NCBI GenBank assembly: GCA_963799455.1
Contig: CAWCXF010000007.1
Coordinates: 496,001 to 560,000, forward strand
Direction of reading: 5' to 3'
Length of the DNA stretch: 64,000 bases
Source of the DNA: CAWCXF01 sp963799455
GTDB taxonomy: Bacteria > Pseudomonadota > Alphaproteobacteria > Rhodobacterales > Rhodobacteraceae
The notes under the pieces were generated by a model, which was not told the origin of the DNA, ran no database searches, and was given only the letters and a program-made list of their open reading frames with translations. This document shows, one piece after another, positions 28,132 through 36,424 of this stretch. A program made the translations under genes and the position numbers. Positions within the stretch are counted from its first letter, which is position 1. The number at the start of each line of letters is the position of its first letter.

Positions 28132-28222
28132 CACACGGCGGGCCCACACGGCGGGCCCACACGGCGGGCCCACACGGCGGGCCCACACGGCGGGCCCACA
28201 CGGCGGGCCCACACGGCGGGTT
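28132..28222 (+). repeat. Seven tandem copies of a 13-bp unit
   Basis: CACACGGCGGGCC starts at 28132, 28145, 28158, 28171, 28184, 28197 and 28210; the last copy ends TT. The unit is not a multiple of three, so the array is non-coding. It begins about 100 bp after the tRNA. Confidence 0.97.
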
Positions 28223-28621
28223 CGGATGGGAAGGGACGGGTTGACGGGCGCCGGCTCGTCGCGGCGATCGGGCATGGACGGCGGATCGGCCCGGACGGCT
28301 CGGAGCGAAGGCGCAGGAGGCGTTCGACGACGGGACGCGGCGGCGCGCCGCGGGGCCGCAGGCCGACGGGACACCGCCGGACGCCCGGCCTGGCCACCGC
28401 GGCCGGGCGTGGCCGGCATGCGGCGTCCGACGAAGGAGACGACGCTTCGTCCGAATGGGGTCGGAGAGCACGCCGCCCGTCGGGCCCCGGCGGCGGGTGG
28501 GGATGGGGCCGGGGCCCCCTCGCGGCGGCGGGCCGGGCGGGGGTTCCGTCGCGGCGGGCGGGGAAACTTTCCCGGCGATGCGACATTGCCAGGAAAGCCC
28601 GTCCGTCGCCGAGGATCCGCC
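28223..28621. other. Non-coding stretch before the sugar dehydrogenase
   Basis: This 400 bp is very GC-rich. No frame shows recognisable protein sequence. The ribosome-binding site GAGG lies about 9 bases before the ATG at 28622. No promoter elements stand out. Confidence 0.5.
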
Positions 28622-30559
28622 ATGCCCGCCTTCCCCGCCCGGCTCGCCGCGATGGCGCTGCTCGCCACCACCGCCGTCGCCGCCGTGCCGGCGGTGGCGC
28701 AGCGGGCCGACGACGCCGATGCGCCGCTCCCCGAGACGCCCGCCCCCGAGACGCCCGCCCCCGAGACGCCCGTGCCGCCGACCTCGGAGCAGCTCGCCGA
28801 CCCGGAGTCGGCGAACGTCACCGTGGTGGGCCATGTGCTCGAGCCCGCCCAGCTCGATCCCACGCCCGAGCGGCTGGCGCGGCTGTCGCTGCCCGAGGGC
28901 TTCACGATCGAGGTCTGGGCCGAGAACCTGATCAACCCGCGCATGATCGACGTGGCCGACGACGGCACGCTCTACGTCACGCGCCGATCGGTCGGCGACG
29001 TCGTGATGCTGCGCGACGCGGACGGCGACGGGCGCGCGGGCGAGGGCCCCGAGGAGCGGCGCGTGGTCGCCCAGCGCCCCATGATGCACGGCGTCGAGGT
29101 CGATGGGGACACGGTCTACCTCACCACCGTCTCGGAGGTGTTCCGCACCACGCGGCGCCCCGACGGCACGCTGGAGCCGCTGACGCGCCTCATCGACGAC
29201 CTGCCCGCGGGCGGTCAGCACCCGAACCGGATGGTCGTCATGGGGCCCGACGGGAAGCTCTACCTGTCGGTCGGCTCGACCTGCAACGCCTGCGGCGAGA
29301 CCGACCCCGAGAACGCCACCATCCTGCGCGCCGAGCCCGACGGGTCGGCCCGCACCATCTTCGCCAGCGGGCTCAGGAACACCATCGGCTACGGCTTCGA
29401 GCCCTCGGGCGGCGCGCTGTGGGGCATGGACCACGGCATCGACTGGCTCGGCGACGACGAGCAGCACGAGGAGCTCAACCGCATCGTCGAGGGCGCCCGC
29501 TACGGCTGGCCCTACGTCTACGCCGACGGCAAGTTCAACCCGCAGGACGCGCCCCCGAACGGGATCACGATGGAGGAGTGGGCCGCGCGGTCGGCCGAGC
29601 CGGCGGGGCTCTACACGCCGCACGCGGCGCCGATGCAGATGGCGTTCTACACCGGCGACGCCTTCCCCGAGGATTACCAGGGCGACGCCTTCGTCGCCAT
29701 GCGCGGCTCGTGGAACCGCGAGCCCCCCTCGGGCTACGAGGTGGTGCGGATCGACTTCGAGGACGGCCGCCCGGTCGCCTTCGAGCCCTTCGTGACGGGG
29801 TTCCTGATGGAGGATCCCGAGGGGCCCTCGGGCTGGGGCCAGATGGGCCGGCTCGCGGGGCTCGCGCAGGGGCCCGACGGGGCGCTCTACCTCTCGGACG
29901 ACACCAACGGGGTGATCTACCGCATCGCCCACGAGGGCGACGCCGGCGCCGGGGAGGGCTCGGCCGTCACGAACGAGGCGGGTGCGGACGTGCGGATGAC
30001 GGGCGCGGCCGACGCCGAGCCGCCCGAGCGGATCGCGGGCCTCGCCATCGACGCGGTGGAGGCGGGCGAAGGGTCGATCGACGTGACCTCGGCCGCCTTC
30101 GCGGACGGCGCGCCGATCCCCGACGCCCATGCGGCCGAGGGCCAGGGCATCTCGCCGCCCGTGAGCTGGGCCGCGGGGCCCGAGGGCACGAGGAGCTACG
30201 CGCTGATCATGGACGACCCCGACGCGACGGGGGAGGCGCCCTTCACCCATTGGGTGCTCTACGACATCCCCGCGGACGTCGCCTCGCTCCGGGAGGCCGT
30301 CCCCGGCACGCCGCGGCTGGAGATCCCCGCGGGCGCGCTCCAGGGGCCGAACGACCGCGGCTCGATCGGCTATTACGGGCCGCGGCCGCCGAAGGGCGAC
30401 CCGGCGCATCGCTACCACGTCCAGGTGTTCGCGCTCGACGCCGAGCTGGGCCTGCCCTTCGGCGCGACGCGCGCGGAGGTGATCGGGGCGATGCGCGGCC
30501 ACGTCCTGGCGAAGGGCGAGGTCGTCGGCACCTATCAGCGCCCGGCGGACACACGGTGA
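28622..30559 (+). CDS. PQQ-type sugar/sorbosone dehydrogenase fused to a PEBP (YbhB-like) domain
   Basis: The 645-residue protein has a Sec signal peptide (MPAFPARLAAMALLATTAVA, cleaved after AVAQ), an ETPAPETPAP linker, and a six-bladed beta-propeller of about residues 60-450. The propeller holds LPEGFTIEVWAENLINPRM, GGQHPNRMVVMGPDGKLYLS, CNACGETD, GLRNTIGYGFEPSGGALWG and AMRGSWNREPPSGYEVV, as in soluble glucose/sorbosone dehydrogenases. After a linker, residues 475-645 form a phosphatidylethanolamine-binding-protein domain (SYALIMDDPDATGEAPFTHW, then YYGPRPPKGD). It should be periplasmic and oxidise a sugar with PQQ or a similar cofactor. The ATG at 28622 is chosen because it begins the signal peptide. 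Confidence 0.88.
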   Translation: MPAFPARLAAMALLATTAVAAVPAVAQRADDADAPLPETPAPETPAPETPVPPTSEQLADPESANVTVVGHVLEPAQLDPTPERLARLSLPEGFTIEVWAENLINPRMIDVADDGTLYVTRRSVGDVVMLRDADGDGRAGEGPEERRVVAQRPMMHGVEVDGDTVYLTTVSEVFRTTRRPDGTLEPLTRLIDDLPAGGQHPNRMVVMGPDGKLYLSVGSTCNACGETDPENATILRAEPDGSARTIFASGLRNTIGYGFEPSGGALWGMDHGIDWLGDDEQHEELNRIVEGARYGWPYVYADGKFNPQDAPPNGITMEEWAARSAEPAGLYTPHAAPMQMAFYTGDAFPEDYQGDAFVAMRGSWNREPPSGYEVVRIDFEDGRPVAFEPFVTGFLMEDPEGPSGWGQMGRLAGLAQGPDGALYLSDDTNGVIYRIAHEGDAGAGEGSAVTNEAGADVRMTGAADAEPPERIAGLAIDAVEAGEGSIDVTSAAFADGAPIPDAHAAEGQGISPPVSWAAGPEGTRSYALIMDDPDATGEAPFTHWVLYDIPADVASLREAVPGTPRLEIPAGALQGPNDRGSIGYYGPRPPKGDPAHRYHVQVFALDAELGLPFGATRAEVIGAMRGHVLAKGEVVGTYQRPADTR

Positions 30560-30588
30560 CGCGCGGGGCTTCGCAGAGGAGACAGAGC

Positions 30589-31341
30589 ATGACGCATCTC
30601 GACAGCAGGCTCGCGCCCCGGGCGCGGGCGGCGGAGGGGCCGGACCCCTGGGCCGCGCGGCTCGCGCCGTGGCGCCACGCGCGGACGGATGCCCGGGCGC
30701 GCGGCCGGGACGGAGGCGGGATCGGCGGCATGCCGGCGGCGGCGGTCCTGGGCGTCGGCCTGGCGCTCGCCGCGGGGGGCGCCGCGGCCGCCGTGGCGCT
30801 CAGGTGGGGGCAGGGCGAGCGCCCGCTCGACGACGCGCCCGAGCGCGCCGCGCGGGGCTCGGCGCGCCGAGGCCGCGAGGCGGTGGTCGGGCGCACGGTG
30901 ACGATCGCCCGCCCGCGCTCGGAGCTCTACGCCTACTGGCGCGACTTCGAGCACCTGCCGGCGTTCATGGAGGCGGTGGAGGCGGTGCGCGTCGAGGGCG
31001 AGCGCCGGCACGTCTGGACGCTGAAGGTGCCGGGCGGCACCGCGCGGGTCCGCACCGAGATCACCCAAGCGCGCGAGGACGAGCTGATCGCCTGGGCGTC
31101 GGTCGAGGGCTCCGAGGTCGAGACCCGAGGACATGTGCGCTTCGAGGACGCGCCGGGCGGGCGCGGCACGCGGGTCGAGGCCGAGATCGCCTACGTCCCG
31201 CTCGCGGGCGCGCTGGGCCGCGCCGTGGCCAAGCTCTTCCAGCGCGAGCCCTCCATCCAGGCGCGCCGCGAGCTGAAGCGCTTCAAGATGCTGATGGAGG
31301 CCGGCGAGATCGCCACCGCCGAGAACCGCCGCGCCGCCTGA
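30589..31341 (+). CDS. SRPBCC (polyketide cyclase/dehydrase-like) membrane-anchored protein
   Basis: The 250-residue protein has an Arg/Ala-rich N-terminus, one transmembrane helix near residues 45-65 (MPAAAVLGVGLALAAGGAAA), and a C-terminal START-like fold: RTVTIARPRSELYAYWRDFE, HLPAFMEAVEAVRV, HVWTLKVPGG, GRGTRVEAEIAYVPLAG. Proteins of this type (DUF-like cyclase/dehydrase) bind lipids or hydrophobic ligands; the actual role is unknown. It follows the dehydrogenase by 30 bp and precedes a zinc alcohol dehydrogenase, an arrangement seen in stress-related gene sets. AGAGGAGA before the ATG is the ribosome-binding site. Confidence 0.8.
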   Translation: MTHLDSRLAPRARAAEGPDPWAARLAPWRHARTDARARGRDGGGIGGMPAAAVLGVGLALAAGGAAAAVALRWGQGERPLDDAPERAARGSARRGREAVVGRTVTIARPRSELYAYWRDFEHLPAFMEAVEAVRVEGERRHVWTLKVPGGTARVRTEITQAREDELIAWASVEGSEVETRGHVRFEDAPGGRGTRVEAEIAYVPLAGALGRAVAKLFQREPSIQARRELKRFKMLMEAGEIATAENRRAA

Positions 31342-31633
31342 GGGGCGCCGGCCCCGGCGATCCGCCACAGCCCCGGCGATCCGCCTCCGCGGCGCGGGGC
31401 GGGGCGGGGCGCGACGAGAGGGCGGCCGCGTCGGGGGATCCGGCGCCCCGTCGAAGGACGAGCCCCCCGCGAGCGGGCGCCCCTTCACGGAAAGACAGGC
31501 GAAGCGCCCCGACAGGCGCAAGGCATACGAAGGCGCGCCGCTCGGCGCGAGGCACACCAAGGCGCGCCGCTCGGCGCGAGGCACACCGAAAGCGCACGCC
31601 CCGTGGCGCGACACGGACCGAAAGGAGAGCGAC
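31342..31633 (+). repeat. Repeat-bearing intergenic region
   Basis: This holds two consecutive 29-bp units (31530-31558 and 31559-31587), each containing the palindromes GGCGCGCC and GCGCCGCTCGGCGC, plus a degenerate partial copy before them. A 17-bp GCCCCGGCGATCCGCC-like unit also occurs twice near 31351-31388. No gene is seen. The palindromic units could form transcript hairpins in the leader of the following alcohol dehydrogenase gene. Confidence 0.75.
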
Positions 31634-32824
31634 ATGCGAGCCCTCACCTGGCACGGCAAGCACGACGTGCGCGTCGAGACCGTGCCCGACCCCGAGATCG
31701 TCAACCCGCGCGACGCCGTTGTGAAGGTCACCTCCACCGCGATCTGCGGCTCGGACCTGCACCTCTACGACGCGGTGATCCCCGGCGTGCTCGCGGGCGA
31801 CATCCTCGGCCACGAGTTCATGGGCGAGGTGGTCGAGGCGGGCCGCGACAGCACGCTGAGGAAGGGCCAGCGGGTGGTGGTGCCCTTCACCATCTCCTGC
31901 GGCAAGTGCTTCTTCTGCGAGCACGAGCAGTACTCGGCCTGCGACAACTCGAACCCGGTCGAGAAGCAGGACGCCTCCGAGGCGCTCTACGGCCACGCCA
32001 TGAGCGGGCTCTTCGGCTACTCGCACCTGACGGGCGGCTATCCCGGGGGCCAGGCGGAATACGTCCGCGTGCCCTTCTCGGACGTGGGGCCGATCGTGGT
32101 GCCCGACGGGATGGACGACGAGCAAGTGCTGTTCCTGTCGGACATCCTGCCCACCGGCTGGATGGCGGCCGAGAACGCCCAGATCGAGGAGGGCGACACC
32201 GTGGCCGTCTGGGGCTGCGGTCCCGTGGGCCTCTTCGCGGTGCAGTCCGCGCTGGTGCAGGGCGCGCACCAGGTGATCGCCATCGACCACCACCCTCACC
32301 GGCTGGAGCTGGCCCGCCGGCTCGGCGCGAGCGTCATCGACTACGAGCGGACGGCGGTGCTCGACGCGCTGATGGAGATGACGGGCGGGCTCGGGCCCGA
32401 CGCGGTGATCGACGCGGTCGGCATGGAGAGCCACGGCTTGGCCATCGACAACGTGCTCGACACCCTCAAGCAGCGCGTGGGCGTGGGCGCCGACCGCGGC
32501 CACGCGCTGCGCGAGGCGATCATGGCGGTGCGCAAGGGCGGCCGCGTCTCGATGCCGGGCGTCTATGGCGGCTTCCTCGACAAGTTCCCCTTGGGCGCGC
32601 TGATGGAGAAGGGCCTCCAGCTCCGCACCGGCCAGACCCACGTCCAGCGCTACACCGAGGATCTGATGCGGCGCATCGGGGAGGGCGAGATCGACACGAC
32701 GTTCCTCATCTCCCACCGCCTGCCCCTGGAGGAGGCGCCCACGGGCTACGCCAACTTCAAGGAGCGCCAGGACGAGTGGACCAAGGTGGTCCTGAAGCCC
32801 GGCTTGGAGAGGGCGGCGGCATGA
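31634..32824 (+). CDS. Zinc-dependent alcohol dehydrogenase (formaldehyde-dehydrogenase-like)
   Basis: This 396-residue medium-chain dehydrogenase has the catalytic zinc ligands C38 (ICGSDLHLYD) and H60-E61 (ILGHEFMGEV), and structural zinc cysteines C89, C92, C95 and C103 (SCGKCFFCEHEQYSAC). The NAD-binding VAVWGCGPVGLFAV is near residue 195, and a long loop (residues 280-310) is typical of glutathione-independent formaldehyde dehydrogenase relatives. Substrate is uncertain. Its stop overlaps the start of an SDR gene (ATGA), so the two are co-translated. AAGGAGAG precedes the start. Confidence 0.92.
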   Translation: MRALTWHGKHDVRVETVPDPEIVNPRDAVVKVTSTAICGSDLHLYDAVIPGVLAGDILGHEFMGEVVEAGRDSTLRKGQRVVVPFTISCGKCFFCEHEQYSACDNSNPVEKQDASEALYGHAMSGLFGYSHLTGGYPGGQAEYVRVPFSDVGPIVVPDGMDDEQVLFLSDILPTGWMAAENAQIEEGDTVAVWGCGPVGLFAVQSALVQGAHQVIAIDHHPHRLELARRLGASVIDYERTAVLDALMEMTGGLGPDAVIDAVGMESHGLAIDNVLDTLKQRVGVGADRGHALREAIMAVRKGGRVSMPGVYGGFLDKFPLGALMEKGLQLRTGQTHVQRYTEDLMRRIGEGEIDTTFLISHRLPLEEAPTGYANFKERQDEWTKVVLKPGLERAAA

Positions 32825-33603
32825 GCGACCACGAGGGGCAGCTCGCGATCGTCACCGGCGCGTCGTCGGGCATCGGGCTGGAGCTGGCGCGCCTGTGCGC
32901 CGCCGACGGCTACGACCTGGTGATCGCCGCCGACGAGGCCGAGATCGAGCGGGCCGCCTCCGAGCTGCGCGGCCCGGGCGGGCGCGTGGACGCGGTGCGG
33001 GCCGACCTCGCCACCGGCGAGGGCTTCGAGCGGCTGATCGGCGCGGTGGGCGAGCGCCCGGTGGACGCGCTCCTCGCCAATGCCGGGCGGGGCCTGGGCG
33101 GCGCCTTCCTCGACCAGGACTTCGGCGAGGCGAAGAAGGTCGTGGACCTCAACGTCGTCGGCACGCTGGCGCTGGTGCACGCGGTGGGGCAGGGGATGCG
33201 CGCGCGGGGGCGGGGCCGCATCCTCGTCACGGGCTCGACCGCGGGCTTCATGCCCGGCGCGTTCCAGGCGGTCTACAACGGCACCAAGGCGTTCCTCGAC
33301 AGCTTCGCCATGGGCCTGCGCAACGAGCTGAAGGACAGCGGCGTCACCGTCACCTGCCTGATGCCTGGGCCGACCGACACCGAGTTCTTCGACCGCGCGG
33401 GGATGCAGGACACCCCCGTGGGCGAGAGCGGCTCCAAGGCCGACCCGGCCAAGGTGGCGCGCGACGGCTACGAGGCGATGCAGGCGGGGCGGGGGGAGGT
33501 CGCCAGCGGGTTCGTGAACAAGGTCCAGACGGCGTTCGCGGGGATCATCCCGGACAGCGTGATCGCCGAGATGCACCGGCGGATGGCGGAGCCGGGGCGT
33601 TAG
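32821..33603 (+). CDS. Short-chain dehydrogenase/reductase
   Basis: The 260-residue classical SDR has TGASSGIG at residues 12-19, NAGRG in the beta-4 strand and the catalytic S-Y-K set in VTGSTAGFMPGAF and YNGTKAFLDSF. The C-terminal part includes LMPGPTDTEFFDRAGM. It overlaps the alcohol dehydrogenase by four bases (ATGA). Together they could carry out successive alcohol/carbonyl conversions, but no substrate is implied by sequence. A strong hairpin follows directly after the stop. Confidence 0.92.
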   Translation: MSDHEGQLAIVTGASSGIGLELARLCAADGYDLVIAADEAEIERAASELRGPGGRVDAVRADLATGEGFERLIGAVGERPVDALLANAGRGLGGAFLDQDFGEAKKVVDLNVVGTLALVHAVGQGMRARGRGRILVTGSTAGFMPGAFQAVYNGTKAFLDSFAMGLRNELKDSGVTVTCLMPGPTDTEFFDRAGMQDTPVGESGSKADPAKVARDGYEAMQAGRGEVASGFVNKVQTAFAGIIPDSVIAEMHRRMAEPGR

Positions 33604-33613
33604 GTGGGGTCGA

Positions 33614-33660
33614 GGGGGCCGGTCCCCTCGGGTTCCCCAGCCCGGAGGGGACCGGCCCCC
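33614..33660 (+). terminator. Strong hairpin terminator after the dehydrogenase operon
   Basis: GGGGGCCGGTCCCCTC (33614-33629) is a perfect 16-bp inverted match to GAGGGGACCGGCCCCC (33645-33660), with a 15-base loop. It starts 10 bp after the stop codon. There is no T-run, as is usual in this GC-rich genome. Confidence 0.8.
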
Positions 33661-33684
33661 CCCGAGACCTCCCCCTTGCCGGAT

Positions 33685-34035
33685 CCGGCTCACCCCATAG
33701 GCGTCGAAGGGGGCTTCGATCGAGATCGGCGTCAGGTCCGACGGGTCGCGCGAGGGCCCGGGCAGGCGACCGGCGGCCTCGGCGTCCGTGACGCTGATCG
33801 GCCGGGCGACGAAGCCCGCGCCGGTCGCGGCCGCCTCCACGCCGCGCGCGGGCCCTGCGACCTCGGCCTCGGGGCAGCCGCCCGAGCCGGCGCTTGGTGA
33901 CGATCTCCCAGGCCGAGACGGCGCCGACCAGCCCGACACGCGCCGGATCCTCGACGGCGGCGCCCGCGACGAGCGAGGGCCGCGCGCCGTCGGTGGGCCA
34001 CCAGATCAGAGCGTGGGTGTCGCATCGGGCCGAGC
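33685..34035 (-). pseudogene. VapC-like PIN-domain toxin, degraded
   Basis: Minus-strand frames give CDTHALIWWPTDGARPSLVA (first Asp of the PIN active site), then VSAWEIVTKRRLGRLP, and after frame changes GFVARPISVTDAEAAGRLPG and APFDAYGVSRI. This is the order of PIN-domain RNase toxins of the VapC/Sll0205 type (about 130 residues). At least two frameshifts break it, the catalytic middle HRDPFDR-type motif has become RDPSDLTPI, and no proper start remains. It cannot encode an active nuclease. Confidence 0.78.
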
Positions 34036-34049
34036 GGGCGCCCGGACCC

Positions 34050-34347
34050 GTCGGCCTTCGTCCCCCGGCCCTCCCGCCGCCGCAGCTCCTGCTCGGGCAG
34101 CGGATCGCGTCGGCCCCGGGCTTCAGCTCCGGCATGGAGCCGCGGCCGCGCGCCGGGCGGCCTCGCTCGACGGGCGTGAGGCGCGCAGGGCGGGCTTGCC
34201 GGCGCGCGCGATGACGATCTCCTCGTCGGCCTCGTCGGCCTCGTCGGCCTCGTCGGCCTCGTCGGCCTCGTCGGGGGCGACGAGCTGCGCCTCGGCATCC
34301 TGTGGGTCCACCCTGGGCCTCGGCGGCTCCCCCTCATCGATCCTCAT
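34050..34347 (-). pseudogene. Phd/YefM-like antitoxin with expanded Asp-Glu-Ala repeat
   Basis: From ATG 34347 the frame gives VDPQDAEAQLVAPDEADEAD, a run of EAD repeats, then EEIVIARAGKPAL, the hallmark DNA-binding segment of Phd-type antitoxins. Sequence after that loses homology, and another frame shows DPLPEQELRRRE, which looks like an antitoxin C-terminus. It directly precedes the degraded toxin, as in phd-vapC operons. The repeat is caused by five to six copies of a 9-bp unit (GTCGGCCTC) at about 34216-34275. Confidence 0.72.
34216..34275 (-). repeat. 9-bp microsatellite in the antitoxin relic
   Basis: GTCGGCCTC repeats in tandem (five to six copies), coding for EAD repeats in the antitoxin frame. 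It preserves the frame but displaces the antitoxin's loop. Confidence 0.9.
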
Positions 34348-34570
34348 CCCATCTCGCCAGGCGCCGGCCAGGCGCCGAGGGGCCCGCAGCGCGCAGCGCG
34401 CACCCTGGCGGCCGCCGCGCGCAAGAGCCTTGCGACCGGACGGAAGGCCCGGCAGAGTGGCGCGACGGCGAGGGGGGCCGGGCGGGGACCGCCCGCGCCC
34501 CCGAAGCCACCCTTCACGATCGACCGGCGCGCGTCACGACCGCCGGCGCAAGCCCACTGGGAGGACGACC
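34348..34570. other. Leader region of the TRAP operon
   Basis: There is no gene in these 220 bp. The TRAP binding-protein gene starts at 34571 with GGAGGACGACC immediately before. No clear operator or -35/-10 pair is seen. Confidence 0.4.
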
Positions 34571-35728
34571 ATGACCGACAAGACCGAAGCGCCGGCCAAG
34601 CCGGGCGCGCCGCTCTCGCGCCGCCGCTTCCTCAGCCGCGGCGCGCTCGCGGGCGGCGGCGCGCTCGCGGGGGGCACGCTGGCCGCTCCGGCGGTGCTGG
34701 CGCAGAGCCCGATCGTCATGAGGATGCAGACCTCCTGGCCCGCCTCCGACATCTGGATGGAGTTCGCGGCCGAGTACGTCACCCGCGTCGAGGAGATGTC
34801 GGCCGGGCGGCTCAAGATCGACCTGCTGCCGGCGGGCGCGGTCGTCGCGGCGTTCCAGGTGCTCGACGGGGTGAGCGACGGCGTGATCGACGCCGCGCAC
34901 TCGGTCTCGGCCTACTGGTACGGCAAGGACAAGGCGGCCTCGCTCTTCGGCACCGGCCCCGTGTTCGGCGGCTCGGCCACGACGATGCTGGCCTGGTTCT
35001 ACGTCGGCGGCGGCAAGGAGTTCTACGACGAGCTGACCCAGGACATCCTCGGCCTCGACGTGGTGGGCTACCTCGGATTCCCGATGCCCGCCCAGCCGCT
35101 CGGCTGGTTCAAGACCGAGGTCAACACCGCGGCCGACCTGCAGGGCCTCAAGTACCGCACCGTGGGGCTCGCCGCCGACCTGATGCAGTCGATGGGCATG
35201 AGCGTGGCCCAGATCCCCGGCGGCGAGATCGTGCCGGCCATGGAGCGCGGCGTGATCGACGCCTTCGAGTTCAACAACCCCTCCTCGGACCGCCGCTTCG
35301 GCGCCCAGGACGTGGCCAAGAACTACTATCTCGGCTCCTACCACCAGGCGTCCGAGGCCTTCGAGTTCCTGTTCAACCGCTCGTTCCTCGAAGACCTCGA
35401 GCCAGACCTCCAGGCGATCCTGCGCTACTCGGTGGAGGCGGCCTCGACCTCCAACACCGCGACCGCGCTCAAGAACTACTCAGAGGATCTCGCGGCGCTC
35501 CAGGAGAGCGACGGCGTGAGCGTGCGCCGGACCTCGCAGGACATCCTGCAGGCCGAGATCGAGGCCTGGGACGCGCTGATCCCGGACCTCGAGGCCGACG
35601 ACTTCTTCAAGCGCGTGCTCGAGAGCCAGCGCGAGTTCGTCTCCAAGGTCGCCTACTACGAGCTGATGAACGCGCCCGACCTGGCGCTGGCCTACGAGCA
35701 CTTCTTCCCGGGCAAGCTGGCGCTCTGA
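34571..35728 (+). CDS. dctP: TRAP transporter substrate-binding protein
   Basis: The 385-residue periplasmic protein has a twin-arginine signal (SRRRFLSRGALAGGGAL, cleavage near LAQSP). The mature domain holds MRMQTSWPASDIWMEFAAEY, LPAGAVVAAFQVLDGVSDGV, QPLGWFKTEVNTAADLQGLK and GGEIVPAMERGVIDAFEFNN, a family signature for mannitol/chloroaromatic-acid-type TRAP proteins. The conserved arginine in KYRTVGL should bind a carboxylate. It is first in a four- or five-gene operon and is separated from dctQ by a strong hairpin. An ideal site GGAGG lies 7 bases upstream of the ATG. Confidence 0.93.
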   Translation: MTDKTEAPAKPGAPLSRRRFLSRGALAGGGALAGGTLAAPAVLAQSPIVMRMQTSWPASDIWMEFAAEYVTRVEEMSAGRLKIDLLPAGAVVAAFQVLDGVSDGVIDAAHSVSAYWYGKDKAASLFGTGPVFGGSATTMLAWFYVGGGKEFYDELTQDILGLDVVGYLGFPMPAQPLGWFKTEVNTAADLQGLKYRTVGLAADLMQSMGMSVAQIPGGEIVPAMERGVIDAFEFNNPSSDRRFGAQDVAKNYYLGSYHQASEAFEFLFNRSFLEDLEPDLQAILRYSVEAASTSNTATALKNYSEDLAALQESDGVSVRRTSQDILQAEIEAWDALIPDLEADDFFKRVLESQREFVSKVAYYELMNAPDLALAYEHFFPGKLAL

Positions 35729-35749
35729 GCGCGCCCGTGTAGCAACGAT

Positions 35750-35774
35750 CGCGGCCGGCCTCGCGCCGGCCGCG
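35750..35774 (+). promoter_or_regulatory. Intercistronic hairpin between dctP and dctQ
   Basis: CGCGGCCGGC (35750-35759) pairs perfectly with GCCGGCCGCG (35765-35774) around a 5-base loop, starting 22 bp after the dctP stop. In TRAP operons such a loop typically lets the binding protein accumulate above the permeases. Confidence 0.75.
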
Positions 35775-35796
35775 CCCTGCCGAGGGGAGCGCCGCC

Positions 35797-36381
35797 ATCC
35801 GCAGCTACATCGCCTTCGCCGACGCCCTGTCGGCCGCCTTCGGCAAGGCCTTCGGCTGGCTCATCATCCTGATGACCTTCGGGGTCAGCTACGGGGCCTT
35901 CGTGCGCTACGCGCTCAACGCGCCGACCTCGTGGTCGCTCGACGTGTCCTTCATCATGTACGGCACGCTCTTCATGATGGGCGGCGCCTACACGCTCTCG
36001 CGCGGCGGCCACGTGCGCGGCGACTTCGTCTATCGCCTCTGGTCGCAGCGCACCCAGGCCACCGTCGATCTGGTGCTCTACCTGCTGTTCTTCTTCCCCG
36101 GCGTCATCGCGCTGATCGTCTCGGGCTGGAAATACGCCTCGCGCTCCTGGTCCTACGCCGAGGTCAGCGTCAACAGCCCCGTGGGCATCCCGATCTACCA
36201 GTTCAAGTCGGTGCTGGTCGCGGCCGGCCTGCTGCTCTTCGTCCAGGGCGTCGCGCAGGTCTGCCGCTGCATCCTGTGCATCCGCGAGGGCGCCTGGCCG
36301 CCGATGGCCGAGGACGTCGAGGAGACCGAGGCGGTGACCAAGGGCCTGTCGCCGCGCGACGACCACCCGGACATGCGATGA
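35797..36381 (+). CDS. dctQ: TRAP transporter small permease
   Basis: The 194-residue four-helix inner-membrane protein pairs with DctM. Helices are visible at SAAFGKAFGWLIILMTFGVS, DVSFIMYGTLFMMGGAY, VDLVLYLLFFFPGVIALIV and KSVLVAAGLLLFVQGVA; the family segment GGHVRGDFVYRLW is present. No ATG, GTG or TTG occurs in frame between the stop at 35740 and the ATG at 35872, which would remove the first helix. The best start is an ATC at 35797 with the site GAGGGGAG 7 bases upstream, giving (M)RSYIAFADALSAAFG. That is either a rare AUC start or a miscalled ATG. Confidence 0.85.
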   Translation: MRSYIAFADALSAAFGKAFGWLIILMTFGVSYGAFVRYALNAPTSWSLDVSFIMYGTLFMMGGAYTLSRGGHVRGDFVYRLWSQRTQATVDLVLYLLFFFPGVIALIVSGWKYASRSWSYAEVSVNSPVGIPIYQFKSVLVAAGLLLFVQGVAQVCRCILCIREGAWPPMAEDVEETEAVTKGLSPRDDHPDMR

Positions 36382-36424
36382 GGCCGCCGATCCCGGCACG
36401 GCCCGCCCGGCGAGAGGGACGCCC

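Noticed and set aside
28132..28222. Tandem 13-bp array considered as CRISPR
   Set aside because: Units are contiguous without spacers and have no cas genes nearby.
27959..28222. tRNA-Arg as an attachment site of an integrated element
   Set aside because: No second copy of the tRNA 3' end and no integrase gene was found in the window; kept only as an island hypothesis.
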